A stretch of DNA of 38,478 nucleotides from an uncultured Alphaproteobacteria bacterium (GTDB lineage: Bacteria > Pseudomonadota > Alphaproteobacteria > RF32 > CAG-239), in assembly GCA_944390905.1 (NCBI GenBank), contig CALXRR010000011.1, forward strand, positions 1 to 38,478. Direction: 5' to 3'. The position numbers and the translations under genes were made by a program. Positions within the stretch are counted from its first letter, which is position 1. The number at the start of each line of letters is the position of its first letter. Positions 36,220 through 38,478 of this stretch are shown one piece after another. The notes beneath the pieces are model-generated. The model was not told where the DNA came from. It saw only the letters and a list, made by a program, of their open reading frames with translations, and did not search any database.

Positions 36220-36582
36220 ATGATGAAAAAATGGTTGTATTTGTTGGCGGCAGTGTTGTGCCTTAGCAGTGTGGAGGCTCAGGCTCAGTTTAAAGATAAT
36301 CAAATTCAGGATAATAAAATCTATTTGTTCTATTCCGAAGGTTGTCCTCACTGCAAAGATGCTGAGGCTTATTTGCAAAAAAATTATCCTAACTTAGCGA
36401 TGGAGCGCTTGAATGTGCGGACTAAGCATGGATATAATCTGTTTGTAAAGTGTGTGAACAAGTTTGATTTGGGTAATGAAGTCGGAACCCCGTTGTTTTG
36501 TATGGGAAAAAATTATTTGATGGGGTGGGATACTTCTTATCAAGCTAAGTTTGACGAGTATGTGAAGCCTTTTATCAAATAA
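36220..36582 (+). CDS. exported thioredoxin-like protein with CPHC motif
   Basis: Protein of 120 residues with a signal peptide (KKWLYLLAAVLCLSSVEAQA) and a short thioredoxin/glutaredoxin fold. The active site is CPHC at residues 42-45 in YSEGCPHCKDAEAYL, the same dipeptide as in DsbA. The cis-proline loop is EVGTPLFCMGK, with an extra Cys; a fourth Cys lies in LFVKCVNKFD. It probably acts in periplasmic disulfide exchange. It sits nine bases after the small membrane protein and ends the unit; a terminator follows. ATG 36220 and 36223 are both possible starts. Confidence 0.85.
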   Translation: MMKKWLYLLAAVLCLSSVEAQAQFKDNQIQDNKIYLFYSEGCPHCKDAEAYLQKNYPNLAMERLNVRTKHGYNLFVKCVNKFDLGNEVGTPLFCMGKNYLMGWDTSYQAKFDEYVKPFIK

Positions 36583-36584
36583 AC

Positions 36585-36616
36585 AAAAGCCTTGGTTTTA
36601 ACCAAGGCTTTTTTCT
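36585..36616 (+). terminator. intrinsic terminator after the CPHC protein gene
   Basis: AAGCCTTGGTT (36587-36597) pairs perfectly with AACCAAGGCTT (36600-36610), followed by a T-run. It also sits just past the 3' end of the minus-strand tRNA-Met and may stop its transcript. Confidence 0.9.
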
Positions 36617-36619
36617 TTA

Positions 36620-36696
36620 TGGTAGCGAGGGAGGGATTTGAACCCCCGACACAAGGATTATGATTCCTCTGCTCTAACCAACTGAGCTACCCCGCC
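36620..36696 (-). tRNA. tRNA-Met (anticodon CAT), elongator type
   Basis: Minus-strand cloverleaf of 77 bases. The acceptor GGCGGGG pairs with CCTCGCT (two G-U pairs), the D arm is GCTCAGTTGGTTAGAGC, the anticodon loop is ATCATAA with CAT, the T arm is GGGGGTTCAAATCCCTC, and CCA is encoded. The body closely resembles alphaproteobacterial elongator tRNA-Met as I remember it. The initiator is excluded because the 1-72 position is a G-U pair and the anticodon stem lacks three G-C pairs. A CAT anticodon modified to lysidine (tRNA-Ile2) cannot be fully excluded. Confidence 0.92.
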
Positions 36697-36712
36697 ATCG
36701 AAGTCGACTACT

Positions 36713-36741
36713 TTAATAATATGCTTTTTGCTTGTTGTCAA
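36713..36741 (-). promoter_or_regulatory. sigma70-type promoter of tRNA-Met
   Basis: On the minus strand a perfect -35 TTGACA (36736-36741), a spacer of 17 bases and a -10 TATTAA (36713-36718) lie just upstream of the tRNA. Confidence 0.75.
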
Positions 36742-36771
36742 TATATATTTTTTTAAGTTGTATATTTTTGT

Positions 36772-36799
36772 AAAAAAAGAGGAAGGCTGGGCCTTCCTC
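36772..36799 (-). terminator. intrinsic terminator of the nucleotidyltransferase gene
   Basis: On the minus strand GAGGAAGGC pairs perfectly with GCCTTCCTC around a three-base loop, followed by TTTTTTT. It starts 9 bases after the stop codon. Confidence 0.9.
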
Positions 36800-36807
36800 G
36801 GGGTGGA

Positions 36808-37242
36808 TTATTCTTCGTCCCAGCGTTTGAGAATGGAAGAAGAGGAGTTAGCTTTGTTGTCGCCGCCGACTCCGAATGCTAAATCAACCTGACACTCCTT
36901 GCAGACGTCGGTTTCCGGAATGTTGTTTTTGTGGCGGTCGCCGCCGTTAGCAAATACCAAGTGGACATCTGGATATTTGTTTCTGACTTTACGGATGCCG
37001 TCGCAAGCAGAGTTGTCGGTATCGTCAAAACCCATGGCTTCAATTACGCCTTTGAAGTTTTCGCAGATGGTTTTGCGGGTGTAGAAGTCTTGAAAATTTT
37101 TGCCTTTTTTACGGCGGAGCCACTCATCAGAATTGACTAGTACAATAACCCCGTCGCTGGCTGCGGCCGAGGCTTTGATTAATTCAATATGGCCTTCGTG
37201 GATGGGGTCAAAACCGCCGCTTACTATATAATAGGTTTTCAT
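36808..37242 (-). CDS. cytidylyltransferase-like nucleotidyltransferase
   Basis: Protein of 144 residues with the HxGH-type nucleotidyltransferase fold. VSGGFDPIHEGHIELIKAS carries the ATP/CTP-binding motif, and VLVNSDEWLRRKKG the following loop. FANGGDRHKNNIPETDVCKE is the usual third region, and ILKRWDEE the end. It resembles the RfaE2/HldE C-terminal domain and glycerol-3-phosphate cytidylyltransferase, but the usual ISTT-type end motif is replaced by SSSSIL. No sugar kinase or LPS gene is adjacent, so the substrate is unknown. Family is clear, the reaction is inferred. Confidence 0.85.
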   Translation of the reverse strand: MKTYYIVSGGFDPIHEGHIELIKASAAASDGVIVLVNSDEWLRRKKGKNFQDFYTRKTICENFKGVIEAMGFDDTDNSACDGIRKVRNKYPDVHLVFANGGDRHKNNIPETDVCKECQVDLAFGVGGDNKANSSSSILKRWDEE

Positions 37243-37374
37243 GTATCCTCTCTTGGTTAAAAAATTGAGGTGCAGTCTTAAGCAACCGCCCTTTATAATT
37301 TGATGTTATGATATATTTTTTTTGTTTGCAAGTGTAGATATGCTGTTGTGGAAGCTGTGCTGCCACGATGCTCG

Positions 37375-37561
37375 TGCAAGCTGTGCCAGCTTGAGCGGGG
37401 AGCCCCCGCGGGCATTAATTAGAGGTTGGAAGCGGGTGCCGCTTCACCCACTAGGTTAGCGGTTGAGGGATAGGGGCAGAGGGACGAACTGCGTTTGCAT
37501 CGTGCCCCTGCAAGCTGTGCCAGCTTGACCCCCTAGGTTAGCGGTTGAGAGATAGGGGCAG
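37375..37561. repeat. duplicated intergenic repeat with hairpins
   Basis: Two repeat units are interleaved. TGCAAGCTGTGCCAGCTTGA, itself able to fold (CAAGCT/AGCTTG), lies at 37375-37394 and 37509-37528. A 29-base unit beginning CTAGGTTAGCGGTTGAG lies at 37451-37479 and 37533-37561 with one mismatch. After each 29-base unit a GGGGCAG...TGCCCC hairpin can form. The stretch 37243-37599 holds no gene that I can support; it is GC-richer than its surroundings and looks like a dispersed intergenic element. Confidence 0.6.
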
Positions 37562-37599
37562 GGGAGGCGTGATGCTTATATCCTGCCCCTGTTGAGAAT

Positions 37600-38478
37600 C
37601 TAAAATGCCATGACCGCCCGAACGGTGTAGTAGTTGGTGGGGTTATACTTGTCGTTGTTTGTCATACTTAGAGAACCATTCGTATTGGAATATAAAACCC
37701 AAGCGTAGTAACGAGAGTGCTCAGACGACGACCAAACGCTCTCATAGTAATAACTTCCGTTATTGTAAACATTTCCTAGGATTGTGCCTCCGGCAGTGGT
37801 AATACCGGCATTGACTTTGGTGAAATTGGTAGAATTGTTAATGTAGTCAAGCAAGTCATAGGATGGTAAGCACCAAAATTTGCCACTAGGAGTACCTGTA
37901 GGTTTATAATTATTTGCTGCATTAGCAGCCGCAAAGCGGTTGCCCAAAGCAACAAGCTTTTGGGTATTGGTGCAGCTTGAACTAATCGCTGTATCTGTAA
38001 TATCGGTTGCATAAACGGAACCTGTATCCCAAGGAATATCTGTCTGTATCGGCTTAACCGTCATAATCCAACCGCTTTCATTGGCCGATTTTTCATAGAT
38101 AACGACACCAAGCAGTGTCTTAGAGCTTAATTTATCTTGAGAGCAAGTGCCGTCACTGTAATACAATGCACCGATGACGCAGTCTGAATAATCAGGTCCA
38201 CTACTCTTACAAGTACCGTTTTGCCAAATATACCCATCAGCGCAAGCGCAGTAATTATATTTTCCATTGCAAGCTTTGCTTGCGCCGCCGGTTTGGTTGG
38301 TGCCGGTGCAGGTTTGGGTAAAGCCGTATTCGTTGCAAAATTCCGAATCGGATTTAAAGCAAGCCCATTTATTACCAAATGGGCATTTGACACCGCTGCC
38401 GCCGGAGCAAGAGGTTTCGGTATAGCCTAAAGTCGCGCAATCTTGTGTGGCTACGCATTGGGCGTTAATAGTTTGAGG
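37600..38478 (-). CDS. Cys-rich repeat protein with DUF1566-like C-terminus (partial)
   Basis: The minus-strand frame is open from the window edge to its stop, 292 residues, and the N-terminus is beyond 38478. The first 104 visible residues hold 12 cysteines in irregular short repeats with patterns such as CPFGNKWACF, CNEYGFTQTC and CACADGYIWQNGTC, suggesting a disulfide-rich exported stalk. The C-terminal domain (about 170 residues) resembles DUF1566/FISUMP: GWIMTVKPIQTD, FWCLPSYDLLDYINN, ESVWSSSEHSRYYAWVLY and YYTVRAVMAF. It is probably a surface or secreted protein of unknown target. Earlier starts inside the window, such as the TTG at 38166, would cut off the Cys-rich part. Confidence 0.75.
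   Translation of the reverse strand, partial: PQTINAQCVATQDCATLGYTETSCSGGSGVKCPFGNKWACFKSDSEFCNEYGFTQTCTGTNQTGGASKACNGKYNYCACADGYIWQNGTCKSSGPDYSDCVIGALYYSDGTCSQDKLSSKTLLGVVIYEKSANESGWIMTVKPIQTDIPWDTGSVYATDITDTAISSSCTNTQKLVALGNRFAAANAANNYKPTGTPSGKFWCLPSYDLLDYINNSTNFTKVNAGITTAGGTILGNVYNNGSYYYESVWSSSEHSRYYAWVLYSNTNGSLSMTNNDKYNPTNYYTVRAVMAF

Noticed and set aside
37243..37600. CRISPR-like array in the repeat-rich intergenic stretch
   Set aside because: The units are only two copies each, unevenly spaced and of different sequence, and no cas gene is near.

Overview
The window looks like a chromosomal segment of a low-GC alphaproteobacterium, probably an uncultured, host-associated (gut-type) lineage. 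This rests on the order pyrH-frr-uppS-cdsA-rseP-bamA-lpxD-fabZ, on a split F1 operon atpHAGDC with no F0 genes beside it, on an AtpD with the Lys/Ala-rich N-terminal tail seen in some Alphaproteobacteria, and on tRNA sequences of alphaproteobacterial type. The lineage is an inference; no rRNA gene is present.

Layout. (1) 1-1512: an AT-rich flank with an Xre-type regulator, a helical hypothetical protein and a DUF2958 protein. It abuts the 3' end of tRNA-Val(TAC), as the end of an integrated element would. (2) 1768-5520: an uncharacterised conserved protein, then a tight three-gene module: an SNF2-type helicase whose catalytic motifs are all degraded, a DUF3440 PAPS-reductase/PP-loop protein (IbrA-like) and a ParB/Srx-fold protein (IbrB-like). 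This is the most unusual system in the window. (3) 5604-7735: a small doubtful ORF, a Nudix hydrolase, a cold-shock protein with its own promoter and an unknown 254-residue protein. (4) 7735-11973, minus strand: topA, dprA and plsY. (5) 12153-20051: the nucleotide/translation/envelope run pyrH, frr, uppS, cdsA, rseP, bamA, lpxD, fabZ. (6) 20255-25285: atpHAGDC. (7) 25384-27033, minus strand: two unrecognised lipoproteins with their own terminators. (8) 27177-32084: murF, nrdR, nusB, def, clpP, clpX. (9) 32211-37242: a YgiW-type OB-fold protein, TerC, a nitroreductase, MarC, a ROK kinase, a small membrane protein, a CPHC thioredoxin-like protein, tRNA-Met(CAT) and a cytidylyltransferase-like protein. 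(10) 37343-38478: a repeat-rich intergenic stretch and the C-terminal part of a Cys-rich, DUF1566-like protein that runs off the window.

How the genes work together. Regions 5, 6 and 8 are housekeeping. UppS, MurF, CdsA, PlsY, LpxD, FabZ and BamA together supply peptidoglycan, phospholipid and outer-membrane assembly. NrdR, NusB, Def and ClpXP cover dNTP control, transcription and protein maturation and turnover. The accessory content is concentrated at 1-5900, 25384-27033 and 36800-38478. Most intrinsic terminators are clear hairpins with T-tracts, so transcription units can be drawn with fair confidence. No CRISPR array, complete insertion sequence, integrase or rRNA gene was seen.
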